The notes: generated by a model from the letters alone, not told the origin. A stretch of 64,000 nt of DNA from Mesorhizobium sp. INR15 (GCF_015500075.1 NZ_CP045496.1:310001-374000); one strand, 5' to 3'; counted from the stretch's first letter, positions 42,432-52,070 are shown. Numbers and translations are program-made.

Positions 42432-42884
42432 ATGTCCTCAACCACCGACGCTTCCCGCGGCAAGCTGATCGTTCCGGCGCTTGGCCGCCTGTATTCGTCG
42501 CTGCACGATGCCGGCGAAACCATGCTTCGCGTCGTCGCCGGCGCGTTTCTCGCCATCCACGGTTCGCAAAAGATAACCAATCCCCTTGGCGCCGCCGAAA
42601 TGGTCGAAGGTCTCGGTTTCTATCCCGGCGTCTTCTGGTCGCCGCTGCTTGCCTGCACGGAATTCCTCGGCGGTATTCTCATCGTCATCGGCCTGCTGAC
42701 GCGGCCAGCCGCCGTCGCCGGAATGTTCGTGTTGCTGGTTACCGTCTGGTTCCACTGGGTGACCATGGATCAGGGCTTCTCAGGGGCGGAAAAGTCGCTT
42801 CTGTGGGCAGCAATCCTGCTCTTCTTCGTCATCCGCGGCGGTAACCGCCATTCGGTCGACGCGCGCATCGGCAAGGCATTCTGA
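42432..42884 (+). CDS. DoxX family membrane protein
   Basis: The 150-residue protein has four membrane helices in the DoxX layout: AGETMLRVVAGAFLAIHG (residues about 27-45), FWSPLLACTEFLGGILIVIGLLTRPAA near 68 and LLWAAILLFFVIRGG near 124. DoxX proteins are linked to terminal oxidases and redox homeostasis, but the exact activity is unclear. AGGAG lies five bases before the ATG. Confidence 0.88.
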   Translation: MSSTTDASRGKLIVPALGRLYSSLHDAGETMLRVVAGAFLAIHGSQKITNPLGAAEMVEGLGFYPGVFWSPLLACTEFLGGILIVIGLLTRPAAVAGMFVLLVTVWFHWVTMDQGFSGAEKSLLWAAILLFFVIRGGNRHSVDARIGKAF

Positions 42885-42900
42885 AACGCTCTTGCCTGGT

Positions 42901-42945
42901 GCAATTCCCAGGGGAAAGCGCTGTGCGCTTTTCCTTGGAAAACCG
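42901..42945. repeat. Short palindromic intergenic repeat (CAATT-CCAGG family), copy 3
   Basis: GCAATTCCCAGGGGAAAGCG followed by GCGCTTTTCCTTGGAAAACC. It shares the CAATTCC...AGGAAA and GCGCTTTTCCT parts with the elements at 31560 and 35459. It lies between DoxX and the NDUFA9-like gene. Confidence 0.5.
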
Positions 42946-43068
42946 CTTCATATTTTCCCCAATCACTCGGAAACAAAGGGCGACAGCGACGACGCGTCGC
43001 CCTTTGCCTTTGGCGCGAAACGGACTATGAAACGGCTTCAGCCATGCTTTCGAGCGCCGGAGCCAGCC

Positions 43069-44046
43069 ATGACCGAAATCCTGCAAACCCCCAAGCTTGT
43101 CGTCGTCTTTGGCGGCTCGGGCTTTGTCGGCCGCCATGTCGTGCGCGCGTTGGCCAAGCGCGGTTACCGCATCAGGGTCGCCTGCCGCAGGCCCGATCTT
43201 GCCGGCCATCTGCAGCCGCTCGGCAATGTTGGCCAGATCCAGCCGGTGCAGGCCAATGTGCGCATGCGCTGGTCGGTCGACCGCGCCGTCCAGGGTGCGG
43301 ACCACGTCATCAACCTGGTTGCCATCCTGCATGAAAGCGGCCGGCAGAAATTCGTCTCCGTGCACGAATTCGGCGCGCGCGCCATTGCCGAGGCGGCGCG
43401 CTCCGTCGGCGCCGGCCTCACCCACGTCTCGGCGCTGGGGGCCGATCTCAATTCCGAATCGGACTATGCGCGCACCAAGGCGCTCGGCGAAAAGGCCGTG
43501 CTGGAGACGATCGCCGACGCCGTCATCTTCCGCCCGTCAGTCAATTTCGGGCCGGAGGACGAATTCTTCAACCGCTTTGCCAACATGGCGCGCTTCTCAC
43601 CAGTGCTGCCGCTGATCGGCGGCGGCGCGACAAAGTTCCAGCCGGTCTATGTCGGCGATGTCGCCGAAGCGGTGGCGCGCTCGGTCGAAGGCAAGGTCGA
43701 AGGCGGCCAGATCTACGAGCTTGGCGGGCCGAAAGTGCTGACCTTCAAGGAATGCATGCAGGAATTGCTTGCTGTGATCGAGCGCAAGCGGCTGCTGGTT
43801 CCGGTGCCGTGGTGGGTGGCGAACTTGCAGGCTTCGGTCCTCGGCCTGCTGCCCAACCCGCTTTTGACCAAGGACCAGGTGATGCAACTGCGCGAGCACA
43901 ACATCGTGTCGGACGCTGCCGCCAAGGCCAATCGGACCCTTGCTGGCCTCGGCATCCAGCCGCAATCGATCGCGACGATCCTGCCAAGCTATCTCTGGCG
44001 CTATCGCGCGGCCGGCCAGTTCCAGCAGCGCAAGCCGGCGGTTTGA
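43069..44046 (+). CDS. Complex I NDUFA9-like NAD(P)-binding protein
   Basis: The 325-residue protein is an extended/atypical SDR with the cofactor motif VVFGGSGFVGRHVVRAL near residue 13, VRMRWSVDRAV near 67, and ALGADLNSESDYARTKALGEKAVLE near 125, matching the group related to the NDUFA9 accessory subunit of mitochondrial complex I, which is common in alphaproteobacteria. It binds NADPH; a structural or quinone-linked role is known for the mitochondrial homologue. GGAG lies six bases before ATG 43069, while the longer frame begins in the repeat upstream. Confidence 0.88.
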   Translation: MTEILQTPKLVVVFGGSGFVGRHVVRALAKRGYRIRVACRRPDLAGHLQPLGNVGQIQPVQANVRMRWSVDRAVQGADHVINLVAILHESGRQKFVSVHEFGARAIAEAARSVGAGLTHVSALGADLNSESDYARTKALGEKAVLETIADAVIFRPSVNFGPEDEFFNRFANMARFSPVLPLIGGGATKFQPVYVGDVAEAVARSVEGKVEGGQIYELGGPKVLTFKECMQELLAVIERKRLLVPVPWWVANLQASVLGLLPNPLLTKDQVMQLREHNIVSDAAAKANRTLAGLGIQPQSIATILPSYLWRYRAAGQFQQRKPAV

Positions 44047-44095
44047 CATTGGTCCTCTCAGGGTGTGCTGAGATTCAGGTCAGGCCGCGCCGGCA

Positions 44096-45478
44096 TCACC
44101 TGAACATCAGCACCCTCGGCGTGACCTTCATCGGCAGACCACCTTGCGGCTGCGTGGTCAGTTTCTGCACCGGCCAAGGCTTGGTCTCGGCGGTCGTGTC
44201 GAAGCGGAAGCGCGACAGCAGGATGGCCAGCGCGATGATCGCCTCCTGCATGGCGAAGCTGGCACCGATGCAGACGCGCGGTCCGGCGCCGAACGGCAGA
44301 TACTGGAAACGGTCAATCTTTTCGCGGTTTCCCGGATGGAACCGCTCCGGCATGTAGGCATCCGGCCTGTCCCATAGCTTTCTGTGACGATGCACGACCC
44401 ATGGCATGACCAGCACGGCCGCATGCCTGGGGATACGAAGATCGCCCCAGGTTTCCGGTTCGATCGGCTCGCGGTTGATCGACGGCGCCGGCGGATAGAG
44501 CCTGAGCGCCTCGTCGAAGGCGGCACGGGTAAATGGCATGGCATCCAGCCATTTGGTGGGATCGGGCTCGCGCGCCAGCACCTGGTCTATCTCCTGCTCG
44601 ACCCGGTCGCGTTCCCATGGTGCTTCGGCGAGGCAATAAAGCGTCCAGCCGAGCGCACGCGCCGTGGTCTCATGGCCAGCACCGATGAAGGTGATGATGT
44701 TGTCCTCGACCTCGGCCCGGGTCAGCCCGTCCGGCCCTTCGGCCTTGAGCAGAAGCGTCAGGAAATCCTGCGGCACGGCGTCTGGATCGCGCTTGAACTT
44801 CTCCTCGCGCATCTTGACCGTGTCGGTGACGATCTTGCGGAAATAGGCCATGGTCTTGCGGCCACGAATGCGGGTCAGGCGCGGCAGCCAATCGGGCGCG
44901 CGCAGCAGGTCGAGCGGATCGACACGGCCCATGGTCTCGAACAGCCGGTCGATCTCATGGGCAAAACTGCCCGGTTCACCAGCGATCTCACCGGAAAACA
45001 GCGTCTCTGCCAGGATGTCATAGGTGAGCAGCGTCATGTCATGGGCGATGTCGGAGGTGCCGCCGTCTTCGTAACGGGTGACGAATTCCAACGTGCGCTT
45101 CAACATCGGCTGGGCAAAACCGAAGATGTGGCGTGGCGTGAACACCGGCGCCATCGCCTTGCGCGAGCGCTTCCAGACATCGCCTTCGGCGGTCAGCAGG
45201 CCGTCGCGCAGGATCGGGCGCAGAATTTTCTGGCGCACCGTCGCCATCTTATAGTTCTTGGCATTGTCGACCAGCACATGACGGATCAGGCCGGGATCAT
45301 TGGCGACGATCAGGGCGCCACCGACGCCAGTCGCCGAGATCCACGGCTCATTGTAGGTCTGCTCGCCCCACAGTTCGAGCGGATTGCGGTAGACAATGCG
45401 GATCATCTCCAGGGTCGAAGGCGGCGTCGTGCGCGGCTTCGGCGCCGGAGGGACGAAAGGGGCGGGCTGGATATCCAT
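44096..45478 (-). CDS. Cytochrome P450
   Basis: The 460-residue protein is a complete P450: DGLLTAEGDVWKRSRKAM near residue 93, the I-helix GAGHETT at 266-272, the ExxR pair in EALR (323-326), PERF near 377 and the haem-binding loop FGAGPRVCIG with Cys403. The WxxxR pattern and loop resemble fatty-acid or terpene hydroxylating classes more than CYP101-type enzymes, but the substrate cannot be fixed. No ferredoxin or ferredoxin reductase gene is adjacent. ATG 45478 is six bases after GGAG and is preferred to longer frames that run through a repeat. Confidence 0.93.
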   Translation of the reverse strand: MDIQPAPFVPPAPKPRTTPPSTLEMIRIVYRNPLELWGEQTYNEPWISATGVGGALIVANDPGLIRHVLVDNAKNYKMATVRQKILRPILRDGLLTAEGDVWKRSRKAMAPVFTPRHIFGFAQPMLKRTLEFVTRYEDGGTSDIAHDMTLLTYDILAETLFSGEIAGEPGSFAHEIDRLFETMGRVDPLDLLRAPDWLPRLTRIRGRKTMAYFRKIVTDTVKMREEKFKRDPDAVPQDFLTLLLKAEGPDGLTRAEVEDNIITFIGAGHETTARALGWTLYCLAEAPWERDRVEQEIDQVLAREPDPTKWLDAMPFTRAAFDEALRLYPPAPSINREPIEPETWGDLRIPRHAAVLVMPWVVHRHRKLWDRPDAYMPERFHPGNREKIDRFQYLPFGAGPRVCIGASFAMQEAIIALAILLSRFRFDTTAETKPWPVQKLTTQPQGGLPMKVTPRVLMFR

Positions 45479-45494
45479 GGCGTGCTCCGCTGGT

Positions 45495-45539
45495 GCATAT
45501 CCTTGCTCCAAAACCGCTACGCGCTTCGGGAGGACATAT
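45495..45539. repeat. Short palindromic intergenic repeat (CATATCC family)
   Basis: GCATATCCT at the left and AGGACATATC at the right enclose CCAAAACCGCTACGCGC. It has the same AAAACCGC core as the element at 46341, so the two are probably diverged relatives. It lies just upstream of the P450 start. Confidence 0.5.
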
Positions 45540-45736
45540 CCTGGGGAATGTAGTGGCTTGCAAAGCAGGCGTCCATGTGACCGGACGGCAGCGCGCGGGG
45601 TCCGATCCGGAACGACTTGGCAAACAGTCTGTTCATCTGATTGTGACCGCACCTCACAAGGCGCCGCCTTGTCGGCAAGGATGCCGTGCCGTAGGTGACA
45701 GTCACCAACAGATACCGCCAGTCAAAGGAGCCCGCC

Positions 45737-46306
45737 TTGAAGCACCAGTTGAACATCATCATCGGCAGCACCAGGCCCGGCCGCACCGGACCGGTTTTCG
45801 CGCAATGGCTGGAGATTTTCGCCCGCGAGCACGGCAAGTTCGAGCCGGTGCTGACCGATATCGCCGCGTTCAACCTGCCGGTGCTGGACGAACCGCATCA
45901 CCCACGGCTTGGCAACTACCAGAACGATCACACCAAGGCCTGGTCGAAGGCAATCGATGCCGCCGATGCATTCGTCTTCGTGGCGCCGGAATACAATTAT
46001 TTCGCGGCGCCGGCGATCATCAACGCGATCGACTATCTGGCGCGCGAGTGGAAATACAAGCCGGCGGCGATCCTCGCCTATGGCGGTGTCTCGGGCGGCT
46101 TGCGCGCGGCGCAGGCGCTCAAGCCACTGCTGACCTCGGTAGGCATCATGCCGATCCCCGAAGGGGTCGCGCTGCCGATGTACCAGAAGCTGCTCGACGA
46201 CAAGGGAGCTTTCAATGCCAGCGAGCAGGTGCGGGGCGGTGCCAAAACCATGCTGGATGAATTGGAGCGCTGGAGTGCTGCACTGAAACCAATGCGACCC
46301 GCCTAA
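45737..46306 (+). CDS. NADPH-dependent FMN reductase family protein
   Basis: The 189-residue flavodoxin-like protein has the phosphate-binding loop IIIGSTRPGRTGP near residue 6, DAFVFVAPEYNYFAAPAIINAIDYL near 78, the family hallmark PEYN, and GGVSGGLRAAQAL near 115. It reduces FMN or quinones with NADPH. I chose TTG 45737 because AAAGGAG lies six bases upstream, whereas the in-frame ATG at 45695 has none. It diverges from the P450 gene, but flavodoxin-like reductases of this type are not known P450 partners, so a link is only possible. Confidence 0.9.
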   Translation: MKHQLNIIIGSTRPGRTGPVFAQWLEIFAREHGKFEPVLTDIAAFNLPVLDEPHHPRLGNYQNDHTKAWSKAIDAADAFVFVAPEYNYFAAPAIINAIDYLAREWKYKPAAILAYGGVSGGLRAAQALKPLLTSVGIMPIPEGVALPMYQKLLDDKGAFNASEQVRGGAKTMLDELERWSAALKPMRPA

Positions 46307-46340
46307 TGCGCGACACGCGCATTGAGCCCCTGTGTTGGGT

Positions 46341-46387
46341 GCATTTCGTTGTTCCCAAAACCGCCGAGCACTTTTGGGCGACATACA
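46341..46387. repeat. Short palindromic intergenic repeat (CCCAAAACCG family)
   Basis: GCATTTCGTTGTTCCCAAAACC followed by CGAGCACTTTTGGGCGACATACA; CCCAAAA pairs with TTTTGGG. It resembles a palindromic repeat family I associate with Mesorhizobium intergenic DNA (recall, not a search). It lies 57 bases upstream of the caspase gene. Confidence 0.6.
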
Positions 46388-46443
46388 TTGAACAGCCGGC
46401 TTTCGGCCAAGACCCCGGCTTGCTCGCGCCATAAAGAGATGGA

Positions 46444-49110
46444 ATGTTCGGCGGACGACTGAGCCGGGGGCGGTTCGATTTGCGTTTGCTGTTTGCCTTG
46501 CTACTGATGCTGACGACCACCGCCACGGCGGTGGCCGAACGGCGCGTGGCGCTGGTCATGGCAGAGGATGACTATCGCCTGATCCGGCCGCTCACCAATC
46601 CCGTCAATGACGGCGAGGCTATGGAAGCAGCCCTGAAGAAGCTTGGCTTCGAGGTGGTGCTCGAAACCAACCGCGATCTGCGGCGCATGCGCCGCGCCCT
46701 TGATGATTTTCGCGAGGACGCCAAGGGCGCTGATGTGGCGCTGGTGTTCTTCTCCGGCCACGGCGTCGAGATTTCAGGCGACAACCGGCTGCTGCCGGTC
46801 GACGCCGACGCATCCTCGCTCGACACTTTGGAGAAGACCAGCCTGCCGCTTGAAGAGGTGCGCGATGCTGTCGCCGCCACCGCCAAGGTCGGGCTGATCA
46901 TGCTCGACGCCTGCCGCAGCGATCCCTTCTCGGGCCCAGTGGGCGAAGGGCGGGGCGCGACGTCGCTGGCCAAAGACGTTGCAGACAAAGTACGCCCCGG
47001 TCTTGGCCGGATCGGACGGGCCGAGAACATCCTGTTCGCCTTTTCGGCGGCGCCGGGCGAAACCGCTTCGGACGGCACCGGCCAGAACTCACCATTCACC
47101 GCCGCCTTGAGCAAATATCTCGGTACCGAAGGGCTCGAAATCCGCTCGGTGCTGACCTTGGTGCAGCAGGAAGTCTATGACCTCTCCAAGGGCAAGCAGC
47201 TGCCCTATGTCGAGAGCGGCCTGCCGCGGCTTTTCTTCGCGACCTCGGCCAAGGAACAGTTGCCGGAGCGCGAGCGCCTGTTGCTCGCCATGGCCGACGT
47301 GACGCCCGAAATGCGTGGCCAGGTTGAGCAGATCGCCAGCGATGCCGACATGCCGCTGGCACCACTCTATGGCGCGCTGATCAGCTCCGACACCAGCCAT
47401 CTGTCAGCGGACAGCCTCAACGCCAGGCTTCGCGAGGCCGCCGACGCCTTCGTCAAGGTGCGGGCCGAGACCAGGACACTGGCCTCCGACGACCCGCAGG
47501 TGACCGCCTTGCGCCAGCAGGCCGAGGACCAGCTTTCGCTTGGCGCGTTCGATGCGGCGCGCCAGAAGCTCGCCGACGCCGCCGGCATCGACAATCTCTC
47601 GCGTAACGCACTGAAAGCCAATTTCGTCCGCCGCACGCTTTCCGAAGCGGCGACCCGTTACCTCTCAGGAGGCGCGGCGCGCGCCACCCTCGACTACGCC
47701 ACGGCGATCAAGGATTATGAATCGGTGGTGGCGCTTTATGGCGAAATCGGGCGGTCTCCGCTGGAGCTCGAGGATGCCGACCGGCTGATCCGCACGTTGG
47801 AAGAGCTTGGCATACTCTACACCACGACCGGCAATATCGGAGCGGCCGGCCACGCCTTTGAAGCACTGCAGTCCAATATCGAACAGCGGCCGGATCTGCA
47901 GACCGATCCAAGCGTCAAGCGCGACCTAGCCATCAGCCACGTCAAGCTCGCCAACATACGGATGGCACAAGGCGACCTGCCCGCCGCCCTGGAAAATTAT
48001 GAGACGGCCAGGGGCATGCTGCAGGATCTGACGGCGACCGTGCCGGACAAGAAAACCTGGCTGGGCGATCTTGCGATGGCCAATGACAAGATCGGTGATG
48101 TTCTGGCAACGCAGGGCGATGTCGGCGGCGCAGCGCAGGCCTATCAGCAAAGCCTGTCGATCAAGCAGCAGCTGGCCGATGCGGAGCCAAACCGCGCCGA
48201 CCTGCTGCGCGACCTGACCATCACCTATGACGAGATCGGCCAACTTGCCCACACCGCCGGCCAGTTGGACGGCGCGGAGACGGCCTTTGAGGAGAGCCTG
48301 AGAATTCGGCTGGCGCTGGCCGAGAACAAGCCGGATGACCCCGAGCGCCAGCGTGCCGTCTCTGTGAGCCATGACAGGATCGGCGACATCAAGCGCGAAC
48401 GCGGCGATGCGGCCGGTGCGCTCGTGGCTTACAGAAAGGGCCAGGTGATCGTCGAGCAACTGGTGGGCCGCGATCCCAACGATACTGAGTTGCAGCGCGA
48501 CCTGTCGGTTGGCAACGCCAAGATCGGCAATGCGTTAAGCGACCAGGAGAACTGGCCGGAGGCGCTTGAAGCCTACCAGCAGGCGTTGTCACAAGCCCGT
48601 GCGCTCGCGGCAGGCGATCCCGCCAACACCGACTGGCAGCGCGATCTCTCCGTATCTCTCGAAAAGGTCGCCGGCGTGCTCGCGATTCAGGGCGACCGGA
48701 GCAGCGCCCTCAAGACCTACATGGACAGCTTCATCATCGCCGACCGGCTGGCGAAGCTCGACCCCGCCAATGCCGACTGGCAGCGCGACCTGTCGATCAC
48801 GCTCTCAGAGATTGCCATGCTGCGGCTCAAGCAGCGCGATATCAGCGGTTCCCGGCAAGCCTTCCAGGACAGTCTCGATATCCGCCAGCAACTGTCTCAA
48901 TCCGACCCGAACAACGCGACCTGGCAACGCGACCTGGTGGTTGCCTATATCGATTACGCCCAGGTGGCGAAGGACCCGAAAGCCGTGTTGACCAAGGCCC
49001 TGGACATGACGCTGGAACTCGACCGTAACGGGCAACTGGCGCCGCGATACAAATTCATGATCAAGTTCCTGCGGGACCGGTTGGCGAAGGTTAAAGCCGG
49101 CCATCAATAG
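46444..49110 (+). CDS. Exported caspase-family protease with TPR repeats
   Basis: The 888-residue protein has an N-terminal signal peptide or anchor (residues about 12-31), a caspase/peptidase C14 domain (about 34-275) with the catalytic pair His106 in FFSGHGVE and Cys157 in MLDACRSD, a helical linker, and about eight TPR-like repeats of roughly 48 residues (from about 480 to 850) that recur as WQRDLSVS...KIG...QGD..AL..Y. It should be a periplasmic or membrane-bound protease whose TPRs bind partners. It is a single gene between an FMN reductase gene and gyrB. The biological role is unknown. Confidence 0.9.
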   Translation: MFGGRLSRGRFDLRLLFALLLMLTTTATAVAERRVALVMAEDDYRLIRPLTNPVNDGEAMEAALKKLGFEVVLETNRDLRRMRRALDDFREDAKGADVALVFFSGHGVEISGDNRLLPVDADASSLDTLEKTSLPLEEVRDAVAATAKVGLIMLDACRSDPFSGPVGEGRGATSLAKDVADKVRPGLGRIGRAENILFAFSAAPGETASDGTGQNSPFTAALSKYLGTEGLEIRSVLTLVQQEVYDLSKGKQLPYVESGLPRLFFATSAKEQLPERERLLLAMADVTPEMRGQVEQIASDADMPLAPLYGALISSDTSHLSADSLNARLREAADAFVKVRAETRTLASDDPQVTALRQQAEDQLSLGAFDAARQKLADAAGIDNLSRNALKANFVRRTLSEAATRYLSGGAARATLDYATAIKDYESVVALYGEIGRSPLELEDADRLIRTLEELGILYTTTGNIGAAGHAFEALQSNIEQRPDLQTDPSVKRDLAISHVKLANIRMAQGDLPAALENYETARGMLQDLTATVPDKKTWLGDLAMANDKIGDVLATQGDVGGAAQAYQQSLSIKQQLADAEPNRADLLRDLTITYDEIGQLAHTAGQLDGAETAFEESLRIRLALAENKPDDPERQRAVSVSHDRIGDIKRERGDAAGALVAYRKGQVIVEQLVGRDPNDTELQRDLSVGNAKIGNALSDQENWPEALEAYQQALSQARALAAGDPANTDWQRDLSVSLEKVAGVLAIQGDRSSALKTYMDSFIIADRLAKLDPANADWQRDLSITLSEIAMLRLKQRDISGSRQAFQDSLDIRQQLSQSDPNNATWQRDLVVAYIDYAQVAKDPKAVLTKALDMTLELDRNGQLAPRYKFMIKFLRDRLAKVKAGHQ

Positions 49111-49124
49111 CGGAAAGATTAGCG

Positions 49125-49436
49125 CTGTCTGAAGCGCACTTTCCGCGCGCGGCTTGGCTTGCTCGCGCCACAAAAGCCGAACAGGCGGTAGCGCTTGATC
49201 CGAAAAATCCGGAATTCCTCTACAGCGCCTATAATGCGCGGCTCAAGACCGCCTATGTCCTCGAGGAGCTAGGTGAAAACGCCGAGGCACTCGCAGCCCA
49301 TGAGGCAAGCCTCGCAACCATCGAAAAGGCGGTCGCGCTGAAGCCATCAGAGACGTTGTACACCGCCAGCCGGGAACACGTCCTTGCCAAGATCGACGGG
49401 GTTCGGAAACTGCCTGGGGCTCCAAAGGCGCCCTGA
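49125..49436 (+). pseudogene. Decayed TPR protein remnant downstream of the caspase gene
   Basis: In the frame ending at TGA 49436 the sequence encodes a plausible C-terminal TPR segment: ATKAEQAVALDPKNPEFLYS, then TAYVLEELGENAEALAAHEA, then TIEKAVALKPSETLYTASRE. It has no usable start codon or ribosome binding site, so it is not an intact gene. It lies in a different frame from the caspase gene, which ends 14 bases upstream. It may be the tail of a deleted second TPR gene. A 19-base stretch (49156-49174) matches 46417-46435, just upstream of the caspase gene, at 18 positions. Confidence 0.6.
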
Positions 49437-49549
49437 CCGGCGCAAACCTTGGAAAAACCGCCTTTTGCGCCTATATCTAGGCCTTATCAGAGTGCGATTC
49501 GGGGCCGATTTTTCGCGCTGTACAAGCGGCATCTAGACAACAGGTTTTC

Positions 49550-52021
49550 ATGAGCGACCAGATAGACAACACCGACGGCGCGGAGGCCGAATACGGCGCC
49601 GATTCCATCAAGGTTTTGAAGGGGTTGGATGCTGTCCGCAAACGCCCAGGCATGTATATCGGCGATACCGACGACGGCTCCGGCCTGCACCACATGGTCT
49701 ATGAGGTGGTTGACAACGCCATTGACGAAGCGCTGGCCGGCCATGCCGACCTCGTCACGGTAACGCTCAATCCCGATGGTTCGGTGACAGTTATCGACAA
49801 TGGCCGCGGCATTCCGACCGATATCCACACCGGAGAAGGCATCTCGGCGGCCGAAGTGATCATGACGCAGCTGCATGCCGGCGGCAAATTCGACCAGAAT
49901 TCCTACAAGGTGTCCGGGGGACTGCACGGCGTCGGCGTGTCAGTGGTCAATGCGCTGTCCGCATGGCTGAAATTGAAAATCCGCCGCAATGGCCAGATTT
50001 TCGAGATGAGCTTCACCCATGGCAATGCCGACGCGCCACTGAAGGCCACAGGCAGCTACGAACAGCAGAAGCTGCCCGGCACCTATGAGGGGCGCAGCGG
50101 CAGCGAGATCAGCTTCTTTCCCTCTTCCGAAACGTTCACCATGGTCGAATTCGACTTCGGCACCCTGGAACACCGGTTGCGCGAACTCGCCTTCCTGAAT
50201 TCCGGCGTGCGCATCGTTTTGACGGATGCTCGCCACGCCGACATCGTTCGCCACGAGCTGCACTATGACGGCGGTCTCGAGGAATTCGTGAAATATCTCG
50301 ACCGGGTCAAGAAACCGCTGATCGACAAGCCGATCGCCATCAAGGCCGAGCGCGACGGCATCACCGTCGAAGTGGCGATGTGGTGGAACGACAGCTACCA
50401 CGAGAATGTGCTGGCCTTCACCAACAACATTCCGCAGCGCGATGGCGGCACCCACCTTGCCGGTTTCCGTGGCGCGCTGACGCGCCAGATCACCGGCTAT
50501 GGCGAATCCTCCGGCCTGACCAAGAAGGAAAAGGTCGGGCTGATCGGCGACGACTGCCGCGAGGGACTGACGGCCGTGCTTTCGGTCAAGGTTCCCGACC
50601 CGAAATTCTCCTCGCAGACCAAGGACAAGCTGGTCTCATCAGAAGTTCGTCCGGTCGTGGAAGGGCTGGTCAACGAAGCGCTCGGTACCTGGCTGGAAGA
50701 GCATCCTAGCGAAGGCAAGGTGGTCATCGACAAGGTGATCCAGGCGGCGGCAGCGCGTGAAGCCGCGCGCAAGGCGCGCGATATCACCCGCAAGAGCTCG
50801 CTCGGCATCACTTCGCTGCCCGGCAAGCTGGCCGACTGCCAGGAACGCGATCCGGCGAAATCCGAGATTTTCATCGTCGAGGGTGACTCCGCCGGCGGCT
50901 CTGCCAAAGGCGGGCGCTCGCGCCAGAATCAGGCCATTCTGCCGTTGCGCGGCAAGATTCTCAATGTCGAGCGGGCACGCTTCGACCGCATGCTTGGCTC
51001 CGAAATGATTGGTACACTGATCACGGCGCTCGGCACCTCGATCGGCAAGGACGAGTTCAACGCCGACAAGCTGCGCTACCACAAGATCATCCTGATGACC
51101 GACGCCGATGTCGATGGCGCGCACATTCGCACTTTGCTGCTCACCTTCTTCTTCCGGCAGATGCCGGAACTGATCGAGCGCGGCCATCTCTACATCGCGC
51201 AGCCGCCACTCTACAAAGTGACGCGCGGCAAGAGCTCGCAATACATCAAGGACGAAAGCGCCTTCGAGGAATTCCTGATCGGATCAGGCCTGGACGAAGC
51301 GTCGCTGACGCTCGGTTCCGGCGAAGTCCGCACCGGCCAGGATCTGCGCAGTGCCATCGACGACGCGCTGGCGGTGCGCCAGCTGATCAACGGCCTGCAC
51401 ACCCGCTACAACAGGGGCGTGGTCGAACAAGCCGCGATCGCCGGCGGGCTCAACCCGGATGTATTTGGCGATCTCGGAAGCGCCAACGCCATGGCCGAGC
51501 GCGTTGCCAAGCGCCTCGACATCATTGCCGAAGACACCGAGCGCGGCTGGACCGGCCGCATGTCGACCTCAAACGAGGGGACTGGCGGCTATGTGTTCGA
51601 GCGCACGGTGCGCAGCGTCAAGGAATACGCGCATCTCGATCTCGGGCTGATCAACTCGGCCGATGCACGCCAGCTCGACCGATATGCGCCGCGCCTGACC
51701 GAGGTTTATGGCGCACCGCCGGTTTTGCGCCGCAAGGAGGTTTCCGAACCTATTTCGGGACCGCTGGCGCTGCTCAACGCGGTTTTCGCCACCGGCCGCA
51801 AGGGCCTGACCATGCAGCGCTACAAGGGTCTCGGCGAGATGAATGCCGAGCAGCTCTGGGAAACCACGCTCGACCCGAATGTGCGCTCACTGCTGCAGGT
51901 CAAGGTGCATGACGCGACCGACGCCGACTCGCTGTTCTCGCGGCTGATGGGCGACGAGGTCGAACCACGGCGCGAGTTCATCCAGGAAAACGCGCTCTCG
52001 GTCGCCAATCTGGATATCTAG
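49550..52021 (+). CDS. gyrB: DNA gyrase subunit B
   Basis: The 823-residue protein is the ATPase subunit of gyrase, which introduces negative supercoils. It shows the GHKL ATP site (EVVDNAIDEA, DNGRGIP, GGLHGVGVSVVNALS), the transducer, the TOPRIM domain (VEGDSAGGSAKGGRSR near residue 440, DADVDGAHIRTLLLTF near 520) and the C-terminal QRYKGLGEMN near 760. The ribosome binding site ACAGG lies five bases before the ATG. Length is normal for alphaproteobacteria. A terminator follows. Confidence 0.98.
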   Translation: MSDQIDNTDGAEAEYGADSIKVLKGLDAVRKRPGMYIGDTDDGSGLHHMVYEVVDNAIDEALAGHADLVTVTLNPDGSVTVIDNGRGIPTDIHTGEGISAAEVIMTQLHAGGKFDQNSYKVSGGLHGVGVSVVNALSAWLKLKIRRNGQIFEMSFTHGNADAPLKATGSYEQQKLPGTYEGRSGSEISFFPSSETFTMVEFDFGTLEHRLRELAFLNSGVRIVLTDARHADIVRHELHYDGGLEEFVKYLDRVKKPLIDKPIAIKAERDGITVEVAMWWNDSYHENVLAFTNNIPQRDGGTHLAGFRGALTRQITGYGESSGLTKKEKVGLIGDDCREGLTAVLSVKVPDPKFSSQTKDKLVSSEVRPVVEGLVNEALGTWLEEHPSEGKVVIDKVIQAAAAREAARKARDITRKSSLGITSLPGKLADCQERDPAKSEIFIVEGDSAGGSAKGGRSRQNQAILPLRGKILNVERARFDRMLGSEMIGTLITALGTSIGKDEFNADKLRYHKIILMTDADVDGAHIRTLLLTFFFRQMPELIERGHLYIAQPPLYKVTRGKSSQYIKDESAFEEFLIGSGLDEASLTLGSGEVRTGQDLRSAIDDALAVRQLINGLHTRYNRGVVEQAAIAGGLNPDVFGDLGSANAMAERVAKRLDIIAEDTERGWTGRMSTSNEGTGGYVFERTVRSVKEYAHLDLGLINSADARQLDRYAPRLTEVYGAPPVLRRKEVSEPISGPLALLNAVFATGRKGLTMQRYKGLGEMNAEQLWETTLDPNVRSLLQVKVHDATDADSLFSRLMGDEVEPRREFIQENALSVANLDI

Positions 52022-52042
52022 AATCCACCGGGATTTTGAAGC

Positions 52043-52070
52043 GTTGGCGCGCCCCGGCGCGCCAACTTCG
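52043..52070 (+). terminator. Probable terminator of gyrB
   Basis: GTTGGCGCGC and GCGCGCCAAC are perfect complements around a 4-base loop, followed by TTCGTTTC. It begins 22 bases after the gyrB stop. Confidence 0.72.

Noticed and set aside
46417..49174. The shared 19-mer at 46417 and 49156 as attachment sites of an integrated element
   Set aside because: No integrase or phage gene lies between them, and the interval is a single housekeeping-like gene; more likely a trace of local duplication.
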